Shown here: positions 26,186-35,622 of the stretch, piece by piece
Numbering within the stretch: position 1 is the stretch's first letter
Layout: each line of letters opens with the position of its first letter
Source of the DNA: Chloroflexota bacterium
GTDB lineage: Bacteria > Chloroflexota > Anaerolineae > Aggregatilineales > Phototrophicaceae
Assembly: GCA_026707745.1 (NCBI GenBank)
Contig: JAPOWG010000030.1
Location: forward strand, 42,588 to 106,587
DNA length: 64,000 bases
Direction of reading: 5' to 3'
Made by a program: the position numbers and the translations under genes
Notes under the pieces: generated by a model
What the model was told of the DNA's origin: nothing
Seen by the model: only the letters and a program-made list of their open reading frames with translations
Database searches by the model: none

Positions 26186-29100
26186 ATGATAGAAGAAAAA
26201 GCCCTGCCTGAATCAATCAGAACGAAGCGGGACTTGCAAGAATTCACTTTGCGAGATCGTTACACAGTTGAAAACGGCCGCATTATCCTGAACGGGACCC
26301 AAGCCCTGGCGCGCTTGCCGATGGACCAGCATCGGGCGGACAAAGACCGCGGATTGCATACCGGCAGCTTAATTACCGGTTATCGCGGCTCGCCAATGGG
26401 CATTATCGACATGGTGCTGGAGCAAATCCCGGGACTATTGGAAGAACATCACATCCGCTTCATACCGGCAGTCAATGAAGAACTCGCCGCAACCGCAATC
26501 CTGGGCAGCCAGACCGCCAACCTCCTGCCCGATCCCAAATACGACGGTGTCTTGGGCATGTGGTACGGCAAGGGTCCCGGCGTCGACCGCAGCGGCGATG
26601 CCTTCAAACACGCCAACTTGACCGGCGTCGGCCGCTATGGCGGTGTGCTGGCGCTGGCGGGGGATGACCCTTCTTGCAAGTCCTCCACCATCCCTTCTCA
26701 TTCTGAAGTCGCGCTTTATGACGCTTTAATGCCGATACTCTTCCCCGGCAATGTGCAAGAAATCCTCGATTTGGGCAGGCTCGGTTTCGAGTTGTCGCGC
26801 TTTTGCGGATTGTGGGTCGGCTTCAAGATCGTCACCGATGTCGCCGATGAATACAGCAGCGCGGAAGTATCGAGCGAAGGCATCCAGATCGTCGAGCCGC
26901 AATTCATGGTTGACGGCAAGCCTTGGCGCCATACGCAGAACACCGCCTTGATTTCGCCCTACAGTCTGCAATTGGAACAGCAGATCCACGACGTGAGGCT
27001 GGATGCCGCCCTGGCTTTCGCCAAAGCCAACAAGATCAACAAGATCACCGTAGCGACTCCGGATGCCTGGCTGGGGATCGTCGCCGCGGGCAAGACCTAC
27101 TATGACTTGCGTCAAGCGCTGCTGGACATCGGGCTGGACGACGCGGAACTGGAGAGAACCGGCATCCGTCTGTTGAAACTCGGCATGATCTTCCCGCTGG
27201 AACCCGATATCTTGCATCAATTCGCCGATGGCTTGGAAGAGATCCTGGTCATCGAGGAGAAGCGCTCTTTCATCGAGATGTTCTGCAAGGAACAGCTATA
27301 CACCATGCCAGACGCCCCGCGCATCGTCGGCAAAAAGGACGAGCGGGGCGAGCGCCTGGTCAAGGCCGACAACGAACTGGACGCCGACGAAATCGTTCGC
27401 GTGCTGGCGCGCCGCTTGATCGGGCGTGTCGACGCGCCTATGCTGGAACGACGCCTCGATCAGATCAATAGCTTGCCCGATATGGGCACGATTCCGATCC
27501 TGGCGCGGCAGCCCTATTTCTGCTCGGGCTGCCCGCACAACCGCTCGACCAAGGTGCCGGACGGCTCCATGGCAGCGGCCGGTATCGGCTGCCACACCTT
27601 GGCGATCCTGATGGACCGCAATACCGCCGGCGTCACGCAGATGGGCGGCGAAGGCGCCAACTGGGTCGGCGCTTCTTTATTCTCCGATATCGATCATATC
27701 TTTCAAAACATCGGCGATGGCACCTTCGCCCATAGCGGTTCGCTGTCGATCCGGCAAGCTTGCGCCGCTGGCACGCATATGACCTTCAAAATCCTCTACA
27801 ACTCGGCGGTGGCGATGACAGGCGGGCAGCAAGCCGATGGATTGATGCCGGTGCCAGAACTCACGCATTTTCTCTATGCCGAAGGCGTGGCGAAGACCAT
27901 CGTCGTTTCCTCGGACCCGGGCAAGTTCGCGCCCGATACCTATTGGGCGCCGGGCGCGGAGGTTTGGGATCGCGACCGCATGGAAGAGGCGCAGCTCTAT
28001 CTGCGCGATACGCCCGGCGTTACTGTGCTGATCTATGACCAGGAATGCGCGGCGAACCTGCGCCGCAAACGCAGACGCGGCCATGCAGCCGACCCCAGCT
28101 TGCGCATATTCATCAATGAGGCTGTGTGCGAAGGCTGCGGCGACTGCGGCAGCGTTTCCAATTGCCTAAGCGTACAACCGGTCGAGACCGAATTCGGCCG
28201 CAAGACGCAAATCCATCAATCGTCTTGCAATAAGGACTACACCTGCCTGGAAGGCAATTGTCCCGCCTTCATGAGCCTGGTCCCGGCTGACAAGCCGCGC
28301 GCGCAATCAAAACCGGCCTTCAAGGTAGAGCGCACAATCGCCGAACCGGAACGCCACCTCAATGGTGCCGCCAACATCCTGCTGACGGGCATCGGCGGTA
28401 CCGGCGTTGTCACCGCCAACCAGGTCCTCGGCACGGCCGCGGCCTTGGACGGGCTACATGTGAGGTCACTCGATCAGACCGGCCTCAGCCAAAAGGGCGG
28501 TCCCGTCGTCTCCAACCTAAAGATCACCGCCGAGCCGATTGATATCGCATGCAAGGTCGGTAATGGCGCGGCGGACGCCTTCCTGGTCTTTGACGTGCTA
28601 ACGGCGACGGAAAGCAAAAACCTGGCCCGCGCCCACCCACAGCGCAGTGTCGCCATCGTCAGCACCAGCCAGGTGCCGACCGGCGCTATGGTCCGTGATA
28701 CGACTGTCGAGTTCCCGGAAGCCGATCACGTATTGGAGCTCATCAATCGGCAGACGCGCGCGGGCGACAACGTCTTCTTTGACGCCATCGGCATGGCGGA
28801 AGCCTTATTCGACAATCACATGATGGCGAATATGATCGTCATCGGCGCCGCTTACCAGGCGGGCTTGCTGCCGATGTCCTCCCTGGCGATCGAAGTCGCG
28901 ATTGAGCTCAACGGCGTCAAGGCGGCGGAGAACCAGCAGGCCTTCCGCGCCGGTAGATTGGCAGTGGCAGATCCGGCCTGGCTGGCCGAACTGGATTTGG
29001 GGCGCAAGGGCGCTGTTACCGAACGGGTCGAGCTATCCCCGACTGCGAAAGCGCTGGTGGATTCTGTCGACGCGAGCGGCGAACTAAAGCGCCTGCTGGA

Positions 29101-29704
29101 AGTCCGCGTACCGGAACTGATCGCCTATCAGAACGCGTCCTACGCCCAACGCTATGTCGAGGATGTCAAGCGCGTCTATGAAAAAGAACGAGCGGTCTGC
29201 CCGGACAGTCACGAACTCAGCGAAGCCGTGGCGCGCTATCTTTTCAAATTGATGGCATACAAAGACGAATACGAGGTGGCCAGGCTAAGTCTCAAAGACG
29301 ACGTGCGAGCAGCCATGCGCGAGCAATTCGGCGAGGTCGGCCGCCTGCGCTATCACTTGCACCCGCCCATCTTGAAGGCCCTCGGTCTCAAGCGAAAGCT
29401 GCAGTTCGGTCCCTGGTTCAAGTCTGTGTATCGCGGGCTCTACGCGCTAAAAGGACTGCGCGGAACGCCTTTCGACATCTTCGGCTACGATAAGGTGCGG
29501 CGCGTCGAGCGCGACTTGATCCATCAGTATCGCCGCCTGATATTCGCCGCCGTCGACGAGCTAAGCGAAGACAACTATGGGCGAGCGGCGCAAATGGCGC
29601 AACTGCCGGATATCATTCGCGGCTTTGACGAGGTCAAGCTGCGGAATGTGGAGCGCTTTTGGGGCGAGGTGCGGGCTTTAGGGTATTCGCAGGCTGACGA
29701 TTAG
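26186..29704 (+). CDS. indolepyruvate:ferredoxin oxidoreductase family protein (fused alpha/gamma, 1172 aa)
   Basis: Very long single-chain 2-oxoacid oxidoreductase. The N-terminal half holds the pyrimidine-binding and transketolase-like parts. CSGCPHN (C446, C449) leads the TPP-binding domain with GIGCHTLA and GGEGANW. A 4Fe-4S region follows: CEGCGDCGSVSNC, starting at C648, then CNKDYTCLEGNC. The gamma domain begins near residue 730 with GIGGTGVVTANQVLG. It decarboxylates aryl or branched-chain 2-oxoacids to acyl-CoA with ferredoxin-type electron transfer. The length and domain order match the aerobic-type fused IOR family. SD AAAGGT. Confidence 0.93.
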   Translation: MIEEKALPESIRTKRDLQEFTLRDRYTVENGRIILNGTQALARLPMDQHRADKDRGLHTGSLITGYRGSPMGIIDMVLEQIPGLLEEHHIRFIPAVNEELAATAILGSQTANLLPDPKYDGVLGMWYGKGPGVDRSGDAFKHANLTGVGRYGGVLALAGDDPSCKSSTIPSHSEVALYDALMPILFPGNVQEILDLGRLGFELSRFCGLWVGFKIVTDVADEYSSAEVSSEGIQIVEPQFMVDGKPWRHTQNTALISPYSLQLEQQIHDVRLDAALAFAKANKINKITVATPDAWLGIVAAGKTYYDLRQALLDIGLDDAELERTGIRLLKLGMIFPLEPDILHQFADGLEEILVIEEKRSFIEMFCKEQLYTMPDAPRIVGKKDERGERLVKADNELDADEIVRVLARRLIGRVDAPMLERRLDQINSLPDMGTIPILARQPYFCSGCPHNRSTKVPDGSMAAAGIGCHTLAILMDRNTAGVTQMGGEGANWVGASLFSDIDHIFQNIGDGTFAHSGSLSIRQACAAGTHMTFKILYNSAVAMTGGQQADGLMPVPELTHFLYAEGVAKTIVVSSDPGKFAPDTYWAPGAEVWDRDRMEEAQLYLRDTPGVTVLIYDQECAANLRRKRRRGHAADPSLRIFINEAVCEGCGDCGSVSNCLSVQPVETEFGRKTQIHQSSCNKDYTCLEGNCPAFMSLVPADKPRAQSKPAFKVERTIAEPERHLNGAANILLTGIGGTGVVTANQVLGTAAALDGLHVRSLDQTGLSQKGGPVVSNLKITAEPIDIACKVGNGAADAFLVFDVLTATESKNLARAHPQRSVAIVSTSQVPTGAMVRDTTVEFPEADHVLELINRQTRAGDNVFFDAIGMAEALFDNHMMANMIVIGAAYQAGLLPMSSLAIEVAIELNGVKAAENQQAFRAGRLAVADPAWLAELDLGRKGAVTERVELSPTAKALVDSVDASGELKRLLEVRVPELIAYQNASYAQRYVEDVKRVYEKERAVCPDSHELSEAVARYLFKLMAYKDEYEVARLSLKDDVRAAMREQFGEVGRLRYHLHPPILKALGLKRKLQFGPWFKSVYRGLYALKGLRGTPFDIFGYDKVRRVERDLIHQYRRLIFAAVDELSEDNYGRAAQMAQLPDIIRGFDEVKLRNVERFWGEVRALGYSQADD

Positions 29705-29716
29705 GGCTGGAGCGCC

Positions 29717-29938
29717 TTAGTCCTTGAGGAAACCAACTGTCTTGCGCGGTACCTTCAGATGGTCCATGATATCGGAAAGCATCTGACTGTTCTTGGCGAT
29801 TGCTCGGCGATTCGCTAGGATCTCGTCGCGGTTCGCCTCAATTGCAGCCCGGTTCACCTCAATCGCCTTTGCGTTAGCAGCCACCTGATCGACCAGGCGC
29901 TGCAAGACATCGCCAAGCCCATTCATGCGGTCCATCAA
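29717..29938 (-). CDS. small coiled-coil protein
   Basis: About 72-73 residues (TTG 29938 or ATG 29935). The body is a run of heptad-like units (KAIEVNRAAIEANRDEI) typical of a short parallel coiled coil, ending DHLKVPRKTVGFLKD. The same frame stays open for about 37 codons upstream and reads like the same kind of protein (VAILTDDIRLERIEGEYQ), but no ATG, GTG or TTG lies in that part. The gene may have lost its original start. Function unknown. Confidence 0.5.
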   Translation of the reverse strand: MMDRMNGLGDVLQRLVDQVAANAKAIEVNRAAIEANRDEILANRRAIAKNSQMLSDIMDHLKVPRKTVGFLKD

Positions 29939-30134
29939 CTTGCCTTGGGTCCCGCGAACAGTTTGATATTCACCTTCAATACGTTCGAGACGGATGTCAT
30001 CCGTGAGTATAGCGACCTTGTTTCTAACACTATCTATATGTGGCTATTTTATCACAGGCCGCTGCCTTCAATCAAATCTGGTAGTGTATCCAACTCGGTA
30101 GAATTTGAGAACAACAACCACTTGACAGCCGGAA

Positions 30135-30157
30135 AGGGCGATCCGTCGGATCGCCCT
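30135..30157 (-). terminator. hairpin terminator/repeat downstream of the secreted protein gene
   Basis: AGGGCGATCC-GTC-GGATCGCCCT, a 10-bp perfect stem, 34 bp after the stop at 30191. On the minus strand it is followed by TTTCC only, so termination is probable but not strong. It belongs to the same palindrome family as 38040-38060. Confidence 0.5.
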
Positions 30158-30190
30158 CGGTTCTTCCGGTTGGAAGGTCAACGTCAGCGT

Positions 30191-31225
30191 TCAAATGGTC
30201 GCGGATTCTGGCCCTGAACGCACCAGTACCAACGATCCCGGCCGATAGAACACACTACAGGTCCAGCCGGGCTCTCCATAGGCTGCCATCCAGCCGGGTC
30301 TACGCGGCGCAGTCGTCGCATCCAAAAATATCAGCGAACCGCTGCCGCGCAGGCAGACCTCCACACCGGGATCGACATATCCCCAGATATCAACCGCGAG
30401 GATCAATCCGGCATCGATGACGCTCTGAATGCCGACGCCTCTGGCATCAATTTGCTGGCATTGAATGCCGCTGCGCGTGCCTGCGAAGGCGCGCACGACG
30501 ATGTCAGCGGGCAGGTGCTCGCAAGTGTAAACCCGCGCGCGTGGCGCAGGCGTCGCCGCCGCGATTTTTTTGTGCTTCGGTGAGCTGCCCCGGGGCTTCG
30601 ATCGTTCGGGCATACTGATCGACGAATCCTGCGTGGACTCTGGATCGAAATCGTTCGGGTCCGGCGGCGGGATAATCGGCAAGTGGGGATTGAAGGGCTC
30701 GCTCTTGCCACAGACACTGCTATGAGCGCCGATGCTGACAAGTGCATCGGAGGGCGCCACGATCTCCTCCACGCCATGACAATTGATGATCTTCGCGACG
30801 TTTAGATGGAGCCTGCCGCCCGCCCCGACTTGTATCTGCCCGGTCTCGCGCGTGCCGTATCCGTTGGACATGAAGAAATCCTGCAGATTCACCGTCACGC
30901 CCGGCGCTACCCGAAAGAAACTGTATCTGCCCTGGCCGTCGAGTGTGGACGTGTAGCGGTCTCCAACAAAGCTCATATCCTCGGTAATCTCCACTGGGGA
31001 GTCGACAATCCTGACCGTGTCAACCACGTAGATAATGTCACGGCCTGGATCGCCGGCGCGGCAGCCGCCGACCGACGCATCTGTCAAGGCAGAGCGGATC
31101 GCGTTGTTAAGCGTGCAACCGAATTCAAGACTGATCGTCTCGGCAAATGCGAGCGGGGCAGCAAATATCAGCAAGACCGCTACGGAGAAGAAAGCAAGCA
31201 GATTGCGCGCAGGAAAACTGAACAT
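30191..31225 (-). CDS. secreted protein with beta-helix-like N-half and Anaerolineae-type C-terminal module
   Basis: 344 residues from the ATG at 31225, chosen for the AAAGGA site; a TTG start 24 bp upstream has none. The signal peptide ends near APLAFA. Residues 40-170 resemble a polymorphic/parallel beta-helix protein (CTLNNAIRSA..., IVDSPVEITEDMSFVGD). A Pro/Ser-rich low-complexity linker follows. The C-terminal ~100 residues (IQCQQIDARGVG, AVDIWGYVDPGVEVCLRGSG, RPGWMAAYG) form a cysteine-paired module that I associate with exported proteins of Anaerolineae. It is likely cell-surface or extracellular. Ligand unknown. Confidence 0.75.
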   Translation of the reverse strand: MFSFPARNLLAFFSVAVLLIFAAPLAFAETISLEFGCTLNNAIRSALTDASVGGCRAGDPGRDIIYVVDTVRIVDSPVEITEDMSFVGDRYTSTLDGQGRYSFFRVAPGVTVNLQDFFMSNGYGTRETGQIQVGAGGRLHLNVAKIINCHGVEEIVAPSDALVSIGAHSSVCGKSEPFNPHLPIIPPPDPNDFDPESTQDSSISMPERSKPRGSSPKHKKIAAATPAPRARVYTCEHLPADIVVRAFAGTRSGIQCQQIDARGVGIQSVIDAGLILAVDIWGYVDPGVEVCLRGSGSLIFLDATTAPRRPGWMAAYGEPGWTCSVFYRPGSLVLVRSGPESATI

Positions 31226-31793
31226 TGGAGTCGTCTTTCCTTTCGACAATGTTAGAGAACTCGCAATAGCGATAAGAATTATTCAGCGCAGAAAGAGACG
31301 TTTTTTGGGCGAGCCGCAGCTGGGCCGGGATCTCCTTTCTCGAGCAGTCAACAGGCTGCGGTTTCTAAACGGATAAAAGACATTGTATGACCGACGATAC
31401 CTGCCCGTCGCGCTAGTTACATTAAGCCACGATAGTAACTTGATAAGAGCGAGAATCTTGTACAAGCGAAGATGATCGGGGCTTGTCACGCAGCAAGGCA
31501 GGCGGCGCGCTTCTGGGTTCACAGGCGCTGCAAAACCAAGCGCTCGCATTCCTGAGCCCGCTCTGATACTTCCTGGCCGATCAATTCATGCGAACGGCCA
31601 ATCTAGCGCCAGCGTCCGGGTGAGGTTGCCTGAACGGATTTCACTGGAATCGTGGTTGACTGGCGAAAGACCATATCACCCGCACTGACTTCGCCGTCAA
31701 ACGGCGCCAGGCAAATCAAATGTGTACCTGCCTTCCCTTTCACGTTACCATTATGAGAATCTTGATACACATCCACTTACGAGGACAAACAAA
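31226..31793. other. 568-bp gap without a convincing gene
   Basis: No clear gene or strong promoter seen. A 57-codon minus-strand frame (31603-31776, GTG start, ending in SVQATSPGRWR) is protein-like but has no ribosome binding site. It could be the 3' remnant of a decayed gene. Confidence 0.4.
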
Positions 31794-32687
31794 ATGAGCG
31801 AAAAACTTGGATTCATCGGCTTGGGCATCATGGGACGCGGCATGGTCGACAACCTGATGATAGCCGGATTCGATGTCACCGTCTGGAACCGCACCGCCAG
31901 CCGCATGGAGCCCTTCGTCGAGCGCGGCGCCTCCGCTGGCAGCTCGCCCAAAGCGGTGGCCGAAGCCTGCGATATCATCATCATCTGCGTCAGCGATACC
32001 CCCGATGTGGAAGCGGTCGTCCTGGGCGAAGACGGCGTCATCCACGGCGCGTCGGCAGGCGATCTGGTGGTGGATATGAGCACCATCAATCCAGTCAATA
32101 CCGTGGAGATCGCGCGGCAACTCATGGCCAAGGGCGTCTCCATGCTCGACGCCCCCATCAGCGGCGGCAGCGAAGGCGCGGCCAATGGTACTCTGAGCAT
32201 CATGATCGGCGGAAGCGAAGCCGATGTCGCCCGTGCCAATCCTTGCTTTGAAGCCATGGGCAGCACCATCACCCACGTCGGCGAACAGGGCGCCGGGCAA
32301 ACGGTCAAGCTCTCGAACCAGATCCTCTGCGTGGTTAATATGCTGGCCGCCAGCGAGGCCCTGCTCTTCGCCCAGGCCGGCGGCGTCAATCTGGAAAAGA
32401 TGCTACAAGCGGTGACGGGCGGCGCGGCCGGCAGTTGGATGCTGGCCAACCGCGGACCGCAAGTCATCAGCGATTATTGGGAACCGGGCTTCTCGATTGA
32501 TTTGCAACAGAAAGACCTGCGGCTGGTGCTGGGCGCTGCCGACGAGATGGGCGTGCCGGTCATCGCCACCGCCCTGTGCTTCAATCTTTACCGGACGCTG
32601 CAAGCCCAGGGGCTGGGCAGCGAGGGCAATCACGGTATCGTCAAGGCGCTTGAAGCCATGGCCGGCATTCAAGCGCGCTTGACTTAG
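31794..32687 (+). CDS. 3-hydroxyisobutyrate dehydrogenase family NAD(P) oxidoreductase
   Basis: 297 residues from the ATG at 31794, with GAGGA upstream; an outer start 72 bp earlier adds a non-family leader. Rossmann motif GLGIMGRG (9-16), substrate-binding APISGGSEGA and the catalytic Lys region GQTVKLSNQ are all present. These beta-hydroxyacid dehydrogenases act on 3-hydroxyisobutyrate, tartronate semialdehyde/glycerate or succinic semialdehyde. In a sugar-acid setting, tartronate semialdehyde reductase is a fair alternative. It is monocistronic by position. Confidence 0.92.
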   Translation: MSEKLGFIGLGIMGRGMVDNLMIAGFDVTVWNRTASRMEPFVERGASAGSSPKAVAEACDIIIICVSDTPDVEAVVLGEDGVIHGASAGDLVVDMSTINPVNTVEIARQLMAKGVSMLDAPISGGSEGAANGTLSIMIGGSEADVARANPCFEAMGSTITHVGEQGAGQTVKLSNQILCVVNMLAASEALLFAQAGGVNLEKMLQAVTGGAAGSWMLANRGPQVISDYWEPGFSIDLQQKDLRLVLGAADEMGVPVIATALCFNLYRTLQAQGLGSEGNHGIVKALEAMAGIQARLT

Positions 32688-32715
32688 GCGACGTTAGTAC
32701 ACCTTTAACCGCAAT

Positions 32716-32746
32716 TGAACATTACTTGCGGAGATGTGTTATGCTC
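32716..32746 (+). promoter_or_regulatory. possible promoter of the first Uma2 gene
   Basis: TTGAAC, 19-bp spacer, then TG-T-TATGCT (extended -10). Start of transcription would be about 23 nt before the ATG at 32776. Confidence 0.4.
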
Positions 32747-32775
32747 TGTGTGTACATTTTTGACAGTAGGAGCGA

Positions 32776-33363
32776 ATGATGGCGACGGAAGTTGCGGAAC
32801 GCCTGCTGAGTGTAGACGAATTCCTGGAATGGGAATACCAACAACCTTTTAGACATGAACTAATATATGGCAGGGTCATTGAAATGACGGGCGCAAGTAG
32901 ATCGCACAATCGCATCAACTTGAATCTTGCCTTCGCACTTCAGGATAGGCTGCATAGCAAGGGATGCGAAGTGTACGCCATTGAAATCGGTGTACTGGTC
33001 AACCCAGATGGAACATATACGTACCCCGATGTGGTAGTTGTATGTGGTGGGTCTAGAGTCCGCGCCGGAGCGCCACAGACTTCGCTGGAGAATCCCACGC
33101 TGCTCTTTGAAATCCTGTCTCCATCCACCGAAACACGGGATCGCAATCAGAAGTTGAAGCAGTACCTCCAAATCCCAACGCTCATGGGCTGCTTCCTTGT
33201 CGCGCAGGATAAACCACTAATAGAAGCCCATTACCGCACCCGTAACGATTGGCAGACAGTGAAAATCGCCGGTCTGGAATCAAGCCTAAACATCCCGGCG
33301 CCGGACTGTGCAATTCCACTCAGCGAAGTCTATCGCCGCGTCCGCTTTGAGCAGGCTCAGTAA
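32776..33363 (+). CDS. Uma2 family (DUF820) PD-(D/E)XK nuclease-like protein
   Basis: 195 residues. Family landmarks are the N-terminal SVDEFLEWE, the ELIYGRVIEMTGAS strand and the core PDVVVVCGG...TLLFEILSPST...RDRNQKLKQY, which places Asp, Glu and Lys as in PD-(D/E)XK folds. Uma2 genes are abundant in cyanobacteria and Chloroflexota, move often and have no settled function. GGAGC lies shortly before tandem ATGs, so start at either ATG. A second, diverged Uma2 gene is at 39499. Confidence 0.88.
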   Translation: MMATEVAERLLSVDEFLEWEYQQPFRHELIYGRVIEMTGASRSHNRINLNLAFALQDRLHSKGCEVYAIEIGVLVNPDGTYTYPDVVVVCGGSRVRAGAPQTSLENPTLLFEILSPSTETRDRNQKLKQYLQIPTLMGCFLVAQDKPLIEAHYRTRNDWQTVKIAGLESSLNIPAPDCAIPLSEVYRRVRFEQAQ

Positions 33364-33451
33364 ATCTAAATCGCCTCCAAAACACTGCTTACAGCGCTCA
33401 AGCTGTAGCCCCCAAATGCGGGATTTCTCGCCCAGCCTCTGCAAATCTGAA

Positions 33452-33480
33452 TTGTAAACCAGCGCCGATCCGTGCATAAT
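33452..33480 (+). promoter_or_regulatory. sigma70-like promoter of the ThuA-Gfo/Idh/MocA cluster
   Basis: TTGTAA (33452-33457), 17 bp, CATAAT (33475-33480). Transcription would start near 33487, which excludes any translation start at 33479 and supports the ATG at 33521. Confidence 0.65.
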
Positions 33481-33520
33481 GCGGAACACAAAGATTATCC
33501 CTACCAGGAAAGGCACGAAC

Positions 33521-34237
33521 ATGAACCCAATACGAGTGACCGTCTGGAGCGAATACCGTCACGAAAGGCACAGCGAAGCGATCGCCAAAGTCTACCCCGA
33601 CGGCATGCACAACGCGCTGAAAGAAGGCTTGGAACCCTATGGCTTCGACCTCAGAACGGCGACGCTCGATGAGCCGGAACATGGCCTGACCCAGGATGTG
33701 CTGGACAATACCGATGTCTTGACCTGGTGGGGGCATACGGCGCACGAAGAGGTCTGCGACGAGATCGTCGACCGCGTACAAGAGCGGGTGCTGCATGGCA
33801 TGGGATTGATCGTGCTGCATTCCGGGCATCTCTCGAAGATCTTCCGCCGCTTGATGGGCACCGGCTGCATGCTCAAGTGGCGCGAAGCCGACGAGAAAGA
33901 GCGCATCTGGGTGGTTGATCCTTCGCACCCGATCTGCGACGGACTGCCCGAGTACATCGAAATCCCCGAAGCGGAAATGTACGGCGAACACTTTGATATC
34001 CCGGCGCCCGACAATCTGGTCTTCATCAGCTGGTTTGAAGGCGGCGAGGTCTTCCGCAGCGGCTGTTGTTATCAGCGCGGACAAGGCAAGATCTTTTACT
34101 TCCGACCCGGTCACGAGACCTATCCCATGTACTATCGCGACGATATTCGCAAGGTCATCGCCAACGCCATCAATTGGGCCAAGCCGGTTTCCAACCCGCC
34201 CATGGTCCGCGGCAACATCCCTGAATTCATGTCTTAA
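33521..34237 (+). CDS. ThuA-like domain protein (trehalose utilisation family)
   Basis: 238 residues from the ATG at 33521 (AGGAAAGG upstream; earlier codons fall inside the promoter). It has the class-I-glutamine-amidotransferase-like ThuA fold: [10 protein letters not shown] at the first strand, [28 protein letters not shown], and a C-terminal [14 protein letters not shown] block. ThuA works with the Gfo/Idh/MocA dehydrogenase ThuB in disaccharide (3-keto-sugar) catabolism. Here three such dehydrogenase genes follow on the same strand, fitting that pairing. Confidence 0.9.
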   Translation: MNPIRVTVWSEYRHERHSEAIAKVYPDGMHNALKEGLEPYGFDLRTATLDEPEHGLTQDVLDNTDVLTWWGHTAHEEVCDEIVDRVQERVLHGMGLIVLHSGHLSKIFRRLMGTGCMLKWREADEKERIWVVDPSHPICDGLPEYIEIPEAEMYGEHFDIPAPDNLVFISWFEGGEVFRSGCCYQRGQGKIFYFRPGHETYPMYYRDDIRKVIANAINWAKPVSNPPMVRGNIPEFMS

Positions 34238-34274
34238 GCCTCCATTCAGATCGCCCAAAGATAACCGGAGATTG

Positions 34275-34324
34275 CAGGGGCGACCGGCGATCAGTGTCCA
34301 CGCGACCTATCAGGTCGCCCGCCG
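34275..34324. repeat. composite REP-like element
   Basis: AGGGGCGACC at the left and GGTCGCCCG at the right form the outer palindrome. Its interior is ATCAGTGTCCACGCGACC, the unit that also occurs inside two genes (49863-49887, 52026-52118). Confidence 0.65.
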
Positions 34325-34381
34325 ATACATAGCCAAACTGTAGAGGCGATTCGGCCGCCGGCAGACGAAAAAGGAAATCCT

Positions 34382-35479
34382 ATGGAAACTCTCAACATCG
34401 GTATTATCGGAACTGGCAATATCGCGCCGGCGTATATACGCGGCTGCAAGCCCTTTGAGGTCATCAATGTTGTGGCCTGCGCCGACATTCTTGTCGACCG
34501 CACGCGGGCCTTCGCCGCCGAGCACGGACTGACCGCGCACAGCGTAGACGATCTGCTCGCGAATGATGATATCGATATCGTCCTGAACCTTACCATCCCG
34601 GCGGCGCATGCCGAGGTCTCCTTGCAAATCATCGAGGCGGGCAAACATGCCTACTGTGAAAAGCCGCTGGCGCTCAACCGCGCTGACGGCGCGGCCATCA
34701 TCAAAGCCGCGGCCGACAAGGGCCTGCGCATGGGCTGCGCGCCGGATACCTTTCTCGGCGGCGGGGGACAGACAGCGCGCAAAGCCATCGACGACGGCAG
34801 GATCGGCGCGCCCGTCGCCGCGACCGCTACCTGGATGTCGCACGGGCACGAGTCCTGGCATCCCAACGCCGGTTTCTATTATCTCAAGGGCGGTGGACCG
34901 CTCTTCGATTTTGGACCGTATCACCTGACGGCGCTCGTCAATTTGATGGGTCCGGTCGCGCGAGTCGCCGGGCTGGCCCAGATGACCTTCCCCGAGCGCA
35001 TCGCGACCAGTGAAGCGCTCAAGGGCCAGATTCTGCCGGTTGAGGTCAACACGCATGTCGCTGGCACGCTCGAATTTGAGAGCGGCGCGATCGCCTCCAT
35101 AATCATGAGTTTCGACGTCTGGGGACATCACCTGCCCCACATAGAGGTCCACGGCGCCGAGGGCTCGCTCAGCGTCCCTGACCCCAATCAATTTGATGGC
35201 GAGGTAGCGGTTGTCAAAGGCGGGACGCGCGAATGGGTCGATATCCCGTCGACGCATACCCCCAATATCGGACGCGGCGCCGGCGTCGCCGATATGGCCT
35301 ATGCCATCCAATCCGGACGTCCGCACCGCGCCAGCGGCGATCTCGCCTTTCACGTGCTGGACATCATGTGCGCGCTGGAAGAATCCTCAGAGCAGGGTCG
35401 GCACGTCGAGATCAAAAGTACGCTTGATCAGCCGCAAGCGCTGCCCGCGGGCTTGCCCGACGGCGTGCTGGACGCCTGA
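34382..35479 (+). CDS. Gfo/Idh/MocA oxidoreductase, tandem copy 1 (ThuB-like)
   Basis: 365 residues. GTGNIA is at 10-15, EKP at 93-95, and the catalytic block GGGPLFDFGPYHL has D176 with Tyr180-His181, where many relatives have His at 180. It is a NAD(P)-dependent sugar dehydrogenase. Downstream of ThuA, a disaccharide 3-dehydrogenase role (ThuB) is the first guess. The 1,241 bp starting at 34427 are repeated exactly in the next gene. The ATG follows AAGGAAATCCT. Confidence 0.93.
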   Translation: METLNIGIIGTGNIAPAYIRGCKPFEVINVVACADILVDRTRAFAAEHGLTAHSVDDLLANDDIDIVLNLTIPAAHAEVSLQIIEAGKHAYCEKPLALNRADGAAIIKAAADKGLRMGCAPDTFLGGGGQTARKAIDDGRIGAPVAATATWMSHGHESWHPNAGFYYLKGGGPLFDFGPYHLTALVNLMGPVARVAGLAQMTFPERIATSEALKGQILPVEVNTHVAGTLEFESGAIASIIMSFDVWGHHLPHIEVHGAEGSLSVPDPNQFDGEVAVVKGGTREWVDIPSTHTPNIGRGAGVADMAYAIQSGRPHRASGDLAFHVLDIMCALEESSEQGRHVEIKSTLDQPQALPAGLPDGVLDA

Positions 35480-35515
35480 CATCCCATCCCTTAAGCCCTT
35501 CCCACAGGGCAAGGA

Positions 35516-35571
35516 CGGCGGTCAGTGTCGGCGGTCAGTGTCTACGCGACCTACGCGACCTGCGCGACCCC
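35516..35571. repeat. tandem GGTCAGTGTC / ACGCGACC units (also at 36757-36812)
   Basis: CGGTCAGTGTC occurs twice, followed by TCTACGCGACC, TACGCGACC and TGCGCGACC. It is duplicated as part of the 1241-bp unit. Confidence 0.6.
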
Positions 35572-35622
35572 ATAAAGAGCTGAGGCGGGGAACGTAAAAT
35601 GGAGTTGACCGAGGAGACGCAT

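Noticed and set aside
29945..30217. 90-codon plus-strand frame
   Set aside because: Runs through the 30135 hairpin, has no ribosome binding site and low-quality composition.
31283..31549. 88-codon minus-strand frame upstream of the secreted protein gene
   Set aside because: No SD, basic/serine-rich shadow-like composition, no family resemblance.
35516..35571. Possible CRISPR-like repeats (GGTCAGTGTC / ACGCGACC units)
   Set aside because: Units are short and irregular without spacers of fixed length, and no cas gene is near.
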